A stretch of 64,000 nucleotides of DNA from Dokdonia pacifica (GTDB lineage: Bacteria; Bacteroidota; Bacteroidia; Flavobacteriales; Flavobacteriaceae). The translations under genes were made by a program, and so were the position numbers. Below are positions 6,720 through 15,635 of the stretch, one piece after another. The notes below the pieces were generated by a model. The model worked only from the letters and a program-made list of their open reading frames with translations, ran no database searches and was not told where the DNA came from. The stretch lies in the NCBI RefSeq assembly GCF_900188275.1, contig NZ_FZNY01000007.1, positions 1 through 64,000 on the forward strand, given 5' to 3'. The first letter of the stretch is position 1, and each line of letters starts with the position of its first letter.

Positions 6720-7532
6720 CTAATCTGTAGTCTTTTTAGTATTTAAGAACATCCTACTTTGTTTATTAAGCAATTCAAGAAATTCTAATTCATGACCGTA
6801 GTTTAACATATCAAAGTCAAAGGTTTTATCCTCTTCAACGTATCTAATAAACTCCTCTACACGGTGTTCTGGAATACTAAAGTTCTTTACTAAAAAATTA
6901 GAGCCCAAATAATATTTAATTGATTTTGCAGGTACTTCTGGAATACCAACAGCCTTTTTATCTTTTACCTCAGATCTAAAAAGTGGAATCAATAATTGAT
7001 CTACTACATTAATAACATTTAGACTATGTACCATCGCCTGCGCCTCAGATCGGATAGCCATATTTTTGATCTCCTCACTATTATCTTCTGTATAATCATA
7101 TACATCGTAATTATTGATCCCAAAATAAACAGCATCCAGTTTGGGACTAAATAATTTTACATTGCTAATGTCTGTTTGAAGATCTCCTGTAAGCGTTCTA
7201 TTGCTGACCAAAACCTCATCTAATTGATTTACTTCTTCAATTAAAAAAATATTGACTCTTTTTGAGGCGAGAATATCCTTATTAATCCTAACATCAAAAT
7301 TTTGGTATTCTATGGCTCTCACTTCTAAGACATCATATAAGGCTACAGCTATGGTAAACTCTCCTTTTTCATTGGTGATTGTACCTTTATTTGATGATGT
7401 ATTATAAATGGTGATATTCTCTATATCATTTCCTTCTACAATAATTTTTCCGCTAATATTTTCGCGTTTAATGCCTTGAGAAATAGCTATAAAGCCAACA
7501 AAAAACACGAATAATTGTACTACTTTTTTCAT
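6720..7532 (-). CDS. Exported protein with carboxypeptidase-regulatory-like domain
   Basis: After a signal peptide (MKKVVQLFVFFVGFIAISQG) comes a carboxypeptidase-D-regulatory-like beta-sandwich at ~25-95, with the typical segment TSSNKGTITNEKGEF and EVRAIEYQNFDV. A C-terminal alpha-rich region of ~150 residues follows, which I do not recognise. Such proteins are common in Bacteroidota envelopes and resemble the N-terminal part of TonB-dependent transporters, but no barrel follows. I start at 7532; an upstream ATG at 7562 would add ten residues ahead of the signal peptide and is less likely. It is convergent with the glycosidase gene. No operon partner. Confidence 0.7.
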   Translation of the reverse strand: MKKVVQLFVFFVGFIAISQGIKRENISGKIIVEGNDIENITIYNTSSNKGTITNEKGEFTIAVALYDVLEVRAIEYQNFDVRINKDILASKRVNIFLIEEVNQLDEVLVSNRTLTGDLQTDISNVKLFSPKLDAVYFGINNYDVYDYTEDNSEEIKNMAIRSEAQAMVHSLNVINVVDQLLIPLFRSEVKDKKAVGIPEVPAKSIKYYLGSNFLVKNFSIPEHRVEEFIRYVEEDKTFDFDMLNYGHELEFLELLNKQSRMFLNTKKTTD

Positions 7533-7683
7533 AGAATTAATTTTACTATTAAGATACTTCATTTACGATGTAATATCAATAAAAATGGCAATATTTTTTT
7601 GTTAAAAGAGCGTTTAGGAATGATCGCTACAAATAAGACAGCGACACACCATAAATGCATTTGTATTTTTTATCTTTACACTC

Positions 7684-9072
7684 ATGAATGACATAGTTAT
7701 CTACTTTCTTATTGCCATTACTTGTATTATTATTGGTGTAGTATTAGGCATGTTTATCGCTAATCTTAAAAAGAAAGGGGAGTTTAGTGGTTTACAGGAA
7801 CGTTTAAAATTAGAAAGTGAGCAGTTGGGTCAGGCTAAGGACGCTTTCGCGAAAGCGGAATCTCAAATACAACAACTCCGAAAAGAAGCTACAGAACAAT
7901 TAGAAGGAGTCAGAAAGCAAGCCAATGAAGAAGCGACAATCCTAAGAAAGGAAAAAGACTTTTTCCAAAACGAACTCACAGCTCGTAATGTAGAATTCCA
8001 AAACTTGGAAAAACGCATTGAAGAAAAAACAGAAGAACTAGCAACACTACAAGAAAAATTCACCAAAGATTTTGAACTTGTTGCCAATAAAATCCTAGAA
8101 GAAAAGTCAAGTAAATTTACATTGCAAAACCAAGAAAACTTAGATAAAATCCTGAAACCATTTCAGGAAAAAATTCAAAGTTTTGAAAAGAAAGTTGAAG
8201 CTACTCAAAAAGATACGATTGAGCGTAACTCTGCATTACGAGAGCAAATCAAAAACCTTACGGCACTTAATGAACAGATGTCTAAAGAGGCTAATAACCT
8301 GACTAAGGCTTTAAAAGGAGATAGTAAAACACAAGGTAACTGGGGAGAATTGGTACTAGAACGTGTGTTAGAAAAATCGGGACTTGAAAAAGACAGAGAG
8401 TATTTTGTACAACAAAGCTTCACAACAGAAGATGGCAGTCGTGTACTTCCGGATATTGTGATTCATTTACCTGATAACAAACGCATGATTATTGATAGTA
8501 AAGTGTCTTTAAGTGCTTACGAGCGTTATGTAAATCAGGAAGATGATCTTTTAAAAGAACAAGCGCTTAAAGAGCATATTCTTTCGCTAAGACGCCATAT
8601 TGCACAATTAAGTGACAAGAACTACCAAGACCTTTATCAAGTAGAAAGTCCTGACTTTGTATTATTGTTTATCCCTATAGAACCTGCATTTGCGATTGCT
8701 ATCAATGCAGAAAATCAATTATACAATCAAGCATTTGAAAAAAACATTGTGATTGTAACGCCTTCTACGCTATTGGCAACACTTCGTACTATAGATACGA
8801 TGTGGAATAATGAGAAGCAACAACAAAATGCCCTAGAAATTGCTATTCAAGCGGGACGTCTTTATGATCAGTTTGTATTGCTTACCGATGATCTTATCAA
8901 AGTAGGAAATCAATTACGTACTGTACAAGGGAGTTATGATACTACCATGAAAAAGCTTACAGGTAAAGGAAATCTAATTAAAAAAGTAGAAAGCCTTAAA
9001 AAACTAGGAATCAAACAGAAGAAACACCTCAATGACAAGCTTATTGAGCGTGCGTCTGAAGAACAAAAGTAG
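7684..9072 (+). CDS. rmuC: DNA recombination protein RmuC
   Basis: The 462-residue protein has an N-terminal membrane anchor (~4-25), a long coiled coil (~30-205, rich in E/K/Q), and the RmuC nuclease-like domain from ~210 with GNWGELVLERVLEKSGL, LPDIVIHLPDNKRMIIDSK and FVLLFIPIEPAFAIA. The family limits inversions at short inverted repeats and is related to restriction-like nucleases. The order and length fit full-size RmuC. The palindrome CGCTTTCGCGAAAGCG (7842-7857) lies in the coiled-coil coding part and is read as AFAKA. A small gene of unknown role follows after 14 bp and may be co-transcribed. Confidence 0.93.
   Translation: MNDIVIYFLIAITCIIIGVVLGMFIANLKKKGEFSGLQERLKLESEQLGQAKDAFAKAESQIQQLRKEATEQLEGVRKQANEEATILRKEKDFFQNELTARNVEFQNLEKRIEEKTEELATLQEKFTKDFELVANKILEEKSSKFTLQNQENLDKILKPFQEKIQSFEKKVEATQKDTIERNSALREQIKNLTALNEQMSKEANNLTKALKGDSKTQGNWGELVLERVLEKSGLEKDREYFVQQSFTTEDGSRVLPDIVIHLPDNKRMIIDSKVSLSAYERYVNQEDDLLKEQALKEHILSLRRHIAQLSDKNYQDLYQVESPDFVLLFIPIEPAFAIAINAENQLYNQAFEKNIVIVTPSTLLATLRTIDTMWNNEKQQQNALEIAIQAGRLYDQFVLLTDDLIKVGNQLRTVQGSYDTTMKKLTGKGNLIKKVESLKKLGIKQKKHLNDKLIERASEEQK
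7842..7857. repeat. TTTCGCGAAA palindrome inside rmuC
   Basis: A full 16-bp palindrome, read in frame as Ala-Phe-Ala-Lys-Ala in the coiled-coil region. Confidence 0.9.
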
Positions 9073-9086
9073 ATGCCATAAATATT

Positions 9087-9455
9087 ATGAAAAAAGTACT
9101 CATCATCTTTTTACTAGCAATTGCATTATTGGCTACTGCCTACTATAGCTTCTTATATTATGTACCCTATAGTGAAGGGACTAGATCTGGTGAGTTAATC
9201 AAGTTTAGCTACAAAGGAGCCGTTGTAAAAACTTGGGAAGGAGAAATAAGTCAAGGCATTAGTGGGGCTCAAATTTTTAGCTTTTCTGTAATGGACAAAG
9301 AGAAAGAGGTCATCCAGCAATTAAAAGACTATCAAGGCAAGTATGTGAAGGTTACCTACATAGAACGCTTTGGCACTTTTTTCTTTTGGGGAGACACAAA
9401 ATACTTCATTACCAATATTTCCCTAGAGCAATCTCCACATTTTAATAAAAATTAA
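9087..9455 (+). CDS. Conserved small membrane-anchored protein
   Basis: The 122-residue product has an N-terminal membrane helix or signal anchor (~2-25) and a soluble beta-rich domain with YSEGTRSGELIKFSYKG near 29-45 and a C-terminal FGTFFFWGDTKYFITNI segment. I recall similar flavobacterial proteins labelled 6-phosphogluconate dehydrogenase, but at this size, with no Rossmann motif, that label cannot be right. It lies 14 bp after rmuC and is probably in the same transcript. Its role is unknown. The ORF is well supported by length, start context and neighbour spacing. Confidence 0.7.
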   Translation: MKKVLIIFLLAIALLATAYYSFLYYVPYSEGTRSGELIKFSYKGAVVKTWEGEISQGISGAQIFSFSVMDKEKEVIQQLKDYQGKYVKVTYIERFGTFFFWGDTKYFITNISLEQSPHFNKN

Positions 9456-9906
9456 ATAAGCAATTGTATATCCTATACCTATGCTTAACTATTTAAATTT
9501 CGCTTTCGCGAAATAATATTCTTACCATATCCCATCAAATAAAGTAACGATACTACACATAATAATATCTCATCAAAACATATAGAACTTAGGCAAAGCA
9601 CTACGGTCTTATTATAGCATTCATCATACAAAAATTATATTTTTTGTACCTTGTTATGTATTTCTTCATATAGAAATGTAAGATTAAACGTATAGTTCGA
9701 CCTACTATTCAAAATATACTCAAATACTGTGAAGAGTATCTATTTATAGGCTTTATGGAAAGAAATCTATGATGATTTATTTTTCAGTTTTAAAGTCATT
9801 TTTTCCTTTTAAACTCATTTAATTTTATTTTATGGGTGTCATAAAGGTTCTTTGTTATGAATTTAAAAATTAAGGTTCAACCATCATAAACAAGCAGATA
9901 CAAATT
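9456..9906. other. 450-bp intergenic region
   Basis: It holds the palindrome CGCTTTCGCGAAA (9501-9513) and AT-rich sequence. I see no gene, RNA or clear promoter in it. A TACCTTGT string near 9648 is a weak -7-like box. Confidence 0.5.
9501..9513. repeat. TTTCGCGAAA palindrome, intergenic
   Basis: CGCTTTCGCGAAA; the right arm is shortened. Confidence 0.85.
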
Positions 9907-10299
9907 ATGAATCAAATCGCATACAAGACTACAAGTAACTTCAAAATAACAGGACTTATTCTTACTATAGGAATGCTCGCATTTTCAAGCTGCGAAAGAA
10001 GTTCTTTATCAGAACTAGTTGGAGAAGATGACGAAATTATAGATGTAGTTACTTATGAAAATACGGCTAGAGCTATTTTAGATAATGCCTGTGTAGAGTG
10101 TCATAATGTAAATGAACAAACTGCAGGAGTACGACTGGATGCATTTGAATTTGCATTTATAGAAGCAGATAATGGCAGAATGATAACTCGTATGACAAGT
10201 ACAACAAACCCAATGCCACCTAGCGGAAATCTACCAGATAACCTTATAGAAGATATCATGGATTGGATAGACGATGGTATTCTAGAAAATGAAAATTAA
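9907..10299 (+). CDS. Lipoprotein with single c-type haem motif
   Basis: The 130-residue product has a lipoprotein-like signal ending LAFSSC (C29) and a CVECH haem-binding motif (C62, C65, H66), followed by NPMPPSG, where a Met could be the distal haem ligand. This is the layout of small planctomycete-type cytochrome c domains found at Bacteroidota cell envelopes. It is the first of four plus-strand genes running to 12187 (with YceI, an OB-fold protein and DUF5777). The set is likely an operon acting in the periplasm, perhaps in electron transfer or oxidation of a small molecule. The haem motif is seen; the role is inferred. Confidence 0.8.
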   Translation: MNQIAYKTTSNFKITGLILTIGMLAFSSCERSSLSELVGEDDEIIDVVTYENTARAILDNACVECHNVNEQTAGVRLDAFEFAFIEADNGRMITRMTSTTNPMPPSGNLPDNLIEDIMDWIDDGILENEN

Positions 10300-10326
10300 T
10301 AACAATCGCATTTAAAACAATCAATC

Positions 10327-10869
10327 ATGAAAAAATTAATGATACTCCTTTTATTCTTTGGATTTATAGCCCAAAGTTTTGGACAAAAATATTATACAAA
10401 AACTGGAAAACTAGATTTTGAAGGATCTGTAGAAGCATTTGAACCCGTAAAAGCTAGTAATGAAACTACAACAGCTATTCTAGACGTAAGTTCTGGAAAA
10501 ATTGCTGTATTAGGACTCGTAAAAGGGTTTCGTTTTAGGAATGCACTTATGGAAGAGCATTTCAATGAAAACTATATGGAGAGCGATACCTATCCAAAAG
10601 CAACCTTTAACGGTGTTGTGAATGGTTTTTCTATTACAGAAATAGGTTCCAAAAAAGAATATACCGTAGAAGGAGATCTTACTATTCACGGTAAAACAAA
10701 AAAAGTAAGTACTACCATCATAATTGTCAAGAATGGAGATACTATAGAAGTAAGCACAAATTTTTCTGTAGCACCTGGTGATTTTGATATTGAAATCCCA
10801 AGTGTTGTAAGAGAGAAAATCTCAGGCACTATTAAAATTGCAGCTAATTTTAGTTTAGTGAAACGCTAA
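10327..10869 (+). CDS. YceI family periplasmic protein
   Basis: The 180-residue product has a signal peptide (cleaved after SFGQ, residue ~20) and the lipocalin-like YceI domain. Supporting segments are YYTKTGKLDFEGS near 22-34, FRFRNALMEEHFNENYMES near 75-93, SDTYPKATFNG, and GDLTIHGKTKKV near 122-133. YceI proteins bind isoprenoid-like or other hydrophobic small molecules. It sits 27 bp after the haem lipoprotein gene and 15 bp before the OB-fold gene, so co-transcription is likely. Confidence 0.88.
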   Translation: MKKLMILLLFFGFIAQSFGQKYYTKTGKLDFEGSVEAFEPVKASNETTTAILDVSSGKIAVLGLVKGFRFRNALMEEHFNENYMESDTYPKATFNGVVNGFSITEIGSKKEYTVEGDLTIHGKTKKVSTTIIIVKNGDTIEVSTNFSVAPGDFDIEIPSVVREKISGTIKIAANFSLVKR

Positions 10870-10884
10870 TGAAACTGGGAACTC

Positions 10885-11280
10885 ATGAAAAATAAAAAAA
10901 TAATACTAGTAGTTCTTGTCGTAATTGCACTCTCAGCTATTATAGGGTATAATTATATATATCAAGACCATAGAGATATTGAATCTGAAAAACCAGCTTT
11001 CACAGTAAAAGCTACTGATTTTATTAAAGATTTTCAGAATAGTGAAGAAGAAGCAACTGCAAAATACCTTAATAAAACTATTGAAATAGAAGGTATCTTA
11101 AGTAGTATTGATGGAAATAGCATTGTGGTTGAAAATGTGATTTTTTTCGCTTTAAGCGAAAACGAAACACCACCTACGCCTTCTCAACTAAATACAACTA
11201 TACATATAAAAGCTAGATGTATTGGATATGATAACTTACTTGAAGAAGTAAAGTTAGACCAAGCAACCTTGCTCAAATAA
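10885..11280 (+). CDS. OB-fold (tRNA_anti-like) membrane-anchored protein
   Basis: The 131-residue product has an N-terminal membrane anchor (~5-24) and a C-terminal OB-fold-like domain: ATDFIKDFQNSEEEATAKY, then NKTIEIEGILSSIDGNSI, then a short C-terminal strand pair with the only Cys in ARCIGYDNLLEEV. This matches the periplasmic tRNA_anti-like proteins of Bacteroidota, which are not nucleic-acid enzymes as far as known. It lies between the yceI-like gene and the DUF5777 gene in a run of four, so it likely serves the same envelope pathway. Confidence 0.75.
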   Translation: MKNKKIILVVLVVIALSAIIGYNYIYQDHRDIESEKPAFTVKATDFIKDFQNSEEEATAKYLNKTIEIEGILSSIDGNSIVVENVIFFALSENETPPTPSQLNTTIHIKARCIGYDNLLEEVKLDQATLLK

Positions 11281-11314
11281 AATACAAACCAACACATAAA
11301 CACACCAAACACCC

Positions 11315-12187
11315 ATGAAGAAATTAGTTTTCTTACTATTACTCTTGCCTATAGTGGCCATTGCTCAAGATGATGACTTACTTAATGAATTAGAACAAGA
11401 AGTACCAGATGAACAACAACCTGTTACTTCTGTTTTTAAAGGAATCAAGATTGTAAATTTTGAGTCTACGAAGCTTGTAGGAGAAAAACAGTTACAGTTT
11501 ATCATCTCACACCGCTTTGGAGATTTAAGTGATGGAATAGATAATTTTATTGGCCTTGATGACGCAACTGCACGTATACAATTTGTGTACGGAGTCACAG
11601 ATTGGTTAAATGTAGGAATATCACGTTCTGGTTTTAACAAAACCTATGATGCCGCAGTTAAATATAGATTCTTACGTCAAACAGAAGGGAAATCTCCTGT
11701 AACACTTGTAGGGTATCATTTATTTAATATCAATACAGAATTAGATAGTGATCTACTTCCAGAACTTACGTTTAGCGATCGTTTAGGATATGCACATCAA
11801 TTACTAGTTTCTAGAAAGTTTAATGATTGGTTGTCACTACAATTAATCCCTACGTACTTTCATGACAATACCGTCAGAGAAGACGGGCAAGATAATTCAC
11901 AATTTGCCCTAGGCATAGGAGGACGTTTTAAATTTACTAAAAGACTAGCATTTATCGGAGATTATGGAATACACTTAAATAGGGTAAGTGGTTCTGATTT
12001 TAATAACTCTTTAGCACTTGGAATAGAAATAGAAACTGGCGGACACGTTTTTCAATTACACGTATCGAATGCTAGAGCTATTTTTGCAAATGGTTTCTTA
12101 GGACAAGCTAGAGGTGACTTTGGAGATGGAAATGTTTTCTTAGGCTTCAATATCTCTCGTGCTTTTAGTTTAGGAAGTAAAAAATAA
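11315..12187 (+). CDS. DUF5777-family beta-barrel-like outer membrane protein
   Basis: After a signal peptide (MKKLVFLLLLLPIVAIAQ) the 290-residue product has an acidic linker and then a series of amphipathic beta strands typical of DUF5777: FKGIKIVNFESTKLVGEKQL, ISHRFGDLSDGIDNFIGLDD, ARIQFVYGVTDWLNVGISRS and later alternating strands to a final FNISRAFSLG. This looks like an outer-membrane barrel. It ends the haem-lipoprotein operon. Partners suggest that the barrel, YceI and cytochrome serve one envelope process, but the substrate is unknown. Confidence 0.78.
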   Translation: MKKLVFLLLLLPIVAIAQDDDLLNELEQEVPDEQQPVTSVFKGIKIVNFESTKLVGEKQLQFIISHRFGDLSDGIDNFIGLDDATARIQFVYGVTDWLNVGISRSGFNKTYDAAVKYRFLRQTEGKSPVTLVGYHLFNINTELDSDLLPELTFSDRLGYAHQLLVSRKFNDWLSLQLIPTYFHDNTVREDGQDNSQFALGIGGRFKFTKRLAFIGDYGIHLNRVSGSDFNNSLALGIEIETGGHVFQLHVSNARAIFANGFLGQARGDFGDGNVFLGFNISRAFSLGSKK

Positions 12188-12449
12188 AGTAAGACTATTT
12201 AATTTATAAATAGTATAATAATACACTTACAACTCGTAAGGAAAAACAAGGCATTTCGTCTATAAAATATGTATTACTTTATTCAATAGTTATTGTACGG
12301 TAAAGAAATAAACAGTAAATTTCTGTTTTAACATAGTACCATAATACTCTTTCCATTATAGAGGAAAATCCTCATTAAGAAAATAAGCGTATATACTATT
12401 AAGCACCTAAATCAAGTTCTTATATAAAGAAGTTATAAATCATATACTG

Positions 12450-13358
12450 TTGACGTCCCTCAAACCCATATTATATTTTTCATTATTTAAATACCCTCTT
12501 ACCAAAGAGGAGATTATCGCTTTTTCTGATATTAAAAATGTGAGTTTGGTAGATCAAGAGCTAGAAACGCTTGTGAAAAATGGTGTTATTTATAAAATAG
12601 ATCAGTTTTATTTATGTGAAAATGATCGTGCACAAATAGATCGAAGATTAGACGGAAATGAAGGAGCTCGCAATATTGCTAAAAAAGCAGATCGCATGTC
12701 TAGGCTCATTTCTAAATTTCCATTTGTAGAAGGCGTGGGTATCTCAGGGGCATTATCCAAAGGTTTTTTTGATAAAGATGGCGATATAGATTTTTTTATT
12801 ATTACCAGCAAACAACGACTCTGGATAGCCAGAACATTACTTATTTTATATAAGAAAATTTTCTTGCTTAATTCTAAGAAGTATTTTTGTGTGAATTATT
12901 TTATCAGTGAAAATTCTTTAGAAATAGAGGAGAAAAATCTGTTTACCGCCACAGAACTTGTTACCTTGGTTCCTATGTATGGTAATGGTAGTTTTAAAAG
13001 GTTTTATGACACAAACACCTGGGCGTATACTACATTTCCAAACAGAGATTTTGGAGAAGGATTAGATGAATTAAAACCTATAAAAAAACCAAGTATCGTA
13101 AAGCTCACAGAAAAAGTATTACGTTCTAAAATAGGAGAGCAATTAGATACATTTTTTCTAAAACTCACCTATAAAAAATGGAAGTTAAAATTTAGTGAGA
13201 TGAACCCTGACCAGTTTAACGTAGCCATGAAGTCTACTAAAAGTGTTTCAAAACATCATCCGCAAGGTTTTCAAAATAGAGTCATCACAAGGCTTAACGA
13301 AAAGTATAGGGCTTATGAAAGTAAATACAACATTACGCTAAACAAAGAACATGCTTGA
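12450..13358 (+). CDS. Nucleotidyltransferase-domain protein
   Basis: The 302-residue product has an N-terminal winged-helix-like region (residues 1-85) and a nucleotidyltransferase core with GISGALSKGFFDKDGDIDFF at ~97-116. The G-S/A-x-x-x-G and D-x-D pattern is the catalytic signature of pol-beta-like nucleotidyltransferases. The start is a TTG at 12450, since no ATG is close enough to keep the conserved N-terminal region. The last 8 bp overlap the following B12-type radical SAM gene, so they are co-translated. It heads a four-gene block and could activate or tag the substrate of the radical SAM pair. That last step is inference. Confidence 0.75.
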   Translation: MTSLKPILYFSLFKYPLTKEEIIAFSDIKNVSLVDQELETLVKNGVIYKIDQFYLCENDRAQIDRRLDGNEGARNIAKKADRMSRLISKFPFVEGVGISGALSKGFFDKDGDIDFFIITSKQRLWIARTLLILYKKIFLLNSKKYFCVNYFISENSLEIEEKNLFTATELVTLVPMYGNGSFKRFYDTNTWAYTTFPNRDFGEGLDELKPIKKPSIVKLTEKVLRSKIGEQLDTFFLKLTYKKWKLKFSEMNPDQFNVAMKSTKSVSKHHPQGFQNRVITRLNEKYRAYESKYNITLNKEHA

Positions 13359-14814
13359 TATTCTATTTTCTCATTCCTACTACTATCCTCTTGACAAAAA
13401 ACAATGGGAAAATAAAACCCCATACCCGCCACTTGGCACTTTATATGCCGCATCATTAATGCGACAAGAAGGCTATACCGTAAACTTATTTGACACTAAT
13501 TTACGCAGTGACCCTTATGCTATAGAAACAGAAATAAAAGAACAAAAGCCTTCCTTCTTAGTCATGTATGACGATGGATTTAACTATCTCACTAAAATGT
13601 GTCTTACTACCATGCGAGAAGCCGCTTTTGAAATGATAGGCCTAGGAAAAAAATACAACTGTCAAGTGATTGTTTGTAGTAGCGACAGTACAGATCATTA
13701 TAATCAATACCTTGATGCTGGTGCTGATTATATCATACAGGGCGAAGGAGAAATCACGCTCAAAGAACTTATTGCAGCATTACAAAACAATTCATCTATA
13801 AGTCTTATTAATGGTATTGTATATAGGAAAGATAACGAAACAAAAAAGCATTCTAAACGTGTTGTATTACGTAACCTAGACGAACTACCTCAACCTGCTT
13901 GGGATTTGGCAGATATAGATGCATATAAAGCTGTATGGGCACAAAGTGGAAAACATTTTACACTTAATATTGCAACCACAAGAGGATGTCCTTTTAAATG
14001 TAATTGGTGTGCAAAACCCATTTACGGAAATCGATACAACTCACACTCTCCAGAATACATTACAAAACATATTGCCTTTTTAAAAGAAAATTATGGCGTT
14101 ACTAATTTTTGGATGTGCGATGATATTTTCGGATTAAAACCTAATTGGGTACAAAACTTTAATATTGAATTAAAGAAAAGAGACCTAAAGATCACCTATT
14201 ACATTCAAAGTAGAGTTGATTTACTCTTAAAAGAAGATACGATAGATGCTCTTGCAGAAAGCGGACTTAAAGAAGTTTGGGTAGGTGCAGAGAGTGGCTC
14301 TCAAAAGATTCTGGATGCTATGGACAAAGAAACCAAAGTAGAACAGATTTATGAAGCCACACAACTTCTTAAAAAGAAAAAAGTCAAAGTAGCTTTCTTT
14401 ATTCAGTTTGGATATTTAGGAGAAACCAAAGAAGATATTGCAAAAACGGTTGCGATGATTAAAGAGTTACTTCCTGATAATCTAGGGATTTCTGTTTCAT
14501 ATCCGCTTCCTGGAACACCTTTCTACGAAAAAGTAAAAGATGACCTTCAACTTAAAGCAAATTGGACAGATAGTGATGACCTAGCAATGATGTTTCAAGG
14601 AACATTTAACTCTAAATACTATAAAAAATTACATAGATACGTACATAAAGAATATAGAAAAAGCCAAGGGATAGCAAATTTTAAAGCGTTCTTTAAAAAC
14701 CCATTAACTATTTCTAAAACCACCATACGATCTATGGCACTTTTCTTTTATTATATGCCTAGTGCTCTGATAGACAAAGCCATATTAAAGAATATGCAAC
14801 ACACTAATAGTTAA
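13351..14814 (+). CDS. B12-binding radical SAM enzyme 1
   Basis: The 487-residue product has an N-terminal cobalamin-binding-like domain (~1-150; TPYPPLGTLYAASLMRQEGY, and GADYIIQGEGEITLKELI) and a radical SAM core with the cluster motif CPFKCNWC near 215-222. The typical WVGAESGSQKILDAMDKET segment lies near 310-330. Class B enzymes of this kind methylate or rearrange unactivated carbons. The C-terminal ~80 residues are extra. It overlaps the nucleotidyltransferase gene and precedes a methyltransferase and a second similar enzyme. The substrate is unknown. Confidence 0.88.
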   Translation: MLDILFSHSYYYPLDKKQWENKTPYPPLGTLYAASLMRQEGYTVNLFDTNLRSDPYAIETEIKEQKPSFLVMYDDGFNYLTKMCLTTMREAAFEMIGLGKKYNCQVIVCSSDSTDHYNQYLDAGADYIIQGEGEITLKELIAALQNNSSISLINGIVYRKDNETKKHSKRVVLRNLDELPQPAWDLADIDAYKAVWAQSGKHFTLNIATTRGCPFKCNWCAKPIYGNRYNSHSPEYITKHIAFLKENYGVTNFWMCDDIFGLKPNWVQNFNIELKKRDLKITYYIQSRVDLLLKEDTIDALAESGLKEVWVGAESGSQKILDAMDKETKVEQIYEATQLLKKKKVKVAFFIQFGYLGETKEDIAKTVAMIKELLPDNLGISVSYPLPGTPFYEKVKDDLQLKANWTDSDDLAMMFQGTFNSKYYKKLHRYVHKEYRKSQGIANFKAFFKNPLTISKTTIRSMALFFYYMPSALIDKAILKNMQHTNS

Positions 14815-14855
14815 TTTAATTCCTACAAGCTTATTTTCATAAGCAGAATACCACA

Positions 14856-15635
14856 TTGATGAGTAATGACTTTGATATACACGCTCAAAATTACGATACT
14901 GTTTTCACACATTCCAGTATAGGTAAAGCGCAGCGTAATCAAGTATATAAATATCTAGATCGTCATGTAACTACCACAAAATCATTGCAAATTCTAGAAT
15001 TAAATTGTGGTACTGGAGAAGATGCTCATCATTTTCATCATCAAGGACATCATATCATTGCTACAGATATTTCTGAACAAATGATTGCAGTAGCTCAAAA
15101 AAAATATCCGGATATTACATTTCAAACACTTGATATTACAGAGATGACTCCTACCACTTTTGATCATAAATTTGATGTGATTTTTTCAAATTTTGGAGGA
15201 CTTAACTGTTTATCTGATGTACAATTACAAGATTTTTTAAAAACATCAGAAACATTACTTACAGAGCAAGGAAAGCTAATATTAGTGATTATGCCCAAAC
15301 ATACGCTATGGGAACGTTTTTATTTTTTGCTAAAATTTCAATTCAAAAATGCCTTTCGGCGAAATACAAAAAAGCCACTATATGCTAATGTAGAAGGTGT
15401 TCAGGTTCCTACTTGGTATTATAATCCTAAGGAGGTAACCGCTTTCGCGAAAGCGTATACCAAACCAAAAACGACAAAACCCATAGGAATTGCGATTCCT
15501 CCCTCCTATTTAGAGCCTTATTTTAAAAATAAGCCTCGTTTTATGAAGCTTTTGATTACATTAGAGTCATGGTTTCAAAACCCATTCTGGGCAAAATATG
15601 CAGACCATTTTTTAATAAGCTTTGAAAAGAAATGA
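14856..15635 (+). CDS. Class I SAM methyltransferase
   Basis: The 259-residue product has motif I ILELNCGTGEDAHH near 46-59, an ATDISEQMIAVAQKKYP segment for motif II, and FDVIFSNFGGLNC in the motif IV region near 108-120. These define a Methyltransf_11/25-type enzyme. It sits between two B12 radical SAM genes and its 3' end overlaps the second by 4 bp (ATGA), so it is part of the same transcript. The palindrome (15440-15455) is read as AFAKA in the C-terminal region. Confidence 0.85.
   Translation: MMSNDFDIHAQNYDTVFTHSSIGKAQRNQVYKYLDRHVTTTKSLQILELNCGTGEDAHHFHHQGHHIIATDISEQMIAVAQKKYPDITFQTLDITEMTPTTFDHKFDVIFSNFGGLNCLSDVQLQDFLKTSETLLTEQGKLILVIMPKHTLWERFYFLLKFQFKNAFRRNTKKPLYANVEGVQVPTWYYNPKEVTAFAKAYTKPKTTKPIGIAIPPSYLEPYFKNKPRFMKLLITLESWFQNPFWAKYADHFLISFEKK
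15440..15455. repeat. TTTCGCGAAA palindrome inside methyltransferase
   Basis: A full 16-bp palindrome, in frame as Ala-Phe-Ala-Lys-Ala. Confidence 0.9.

Noticed and set aside
9087-9455. 6-phosphogluconate dehydrogenase
   Set aside because: A 122-residue membrane-anchored protein without a Rossmann fold cannot be that enzyme.
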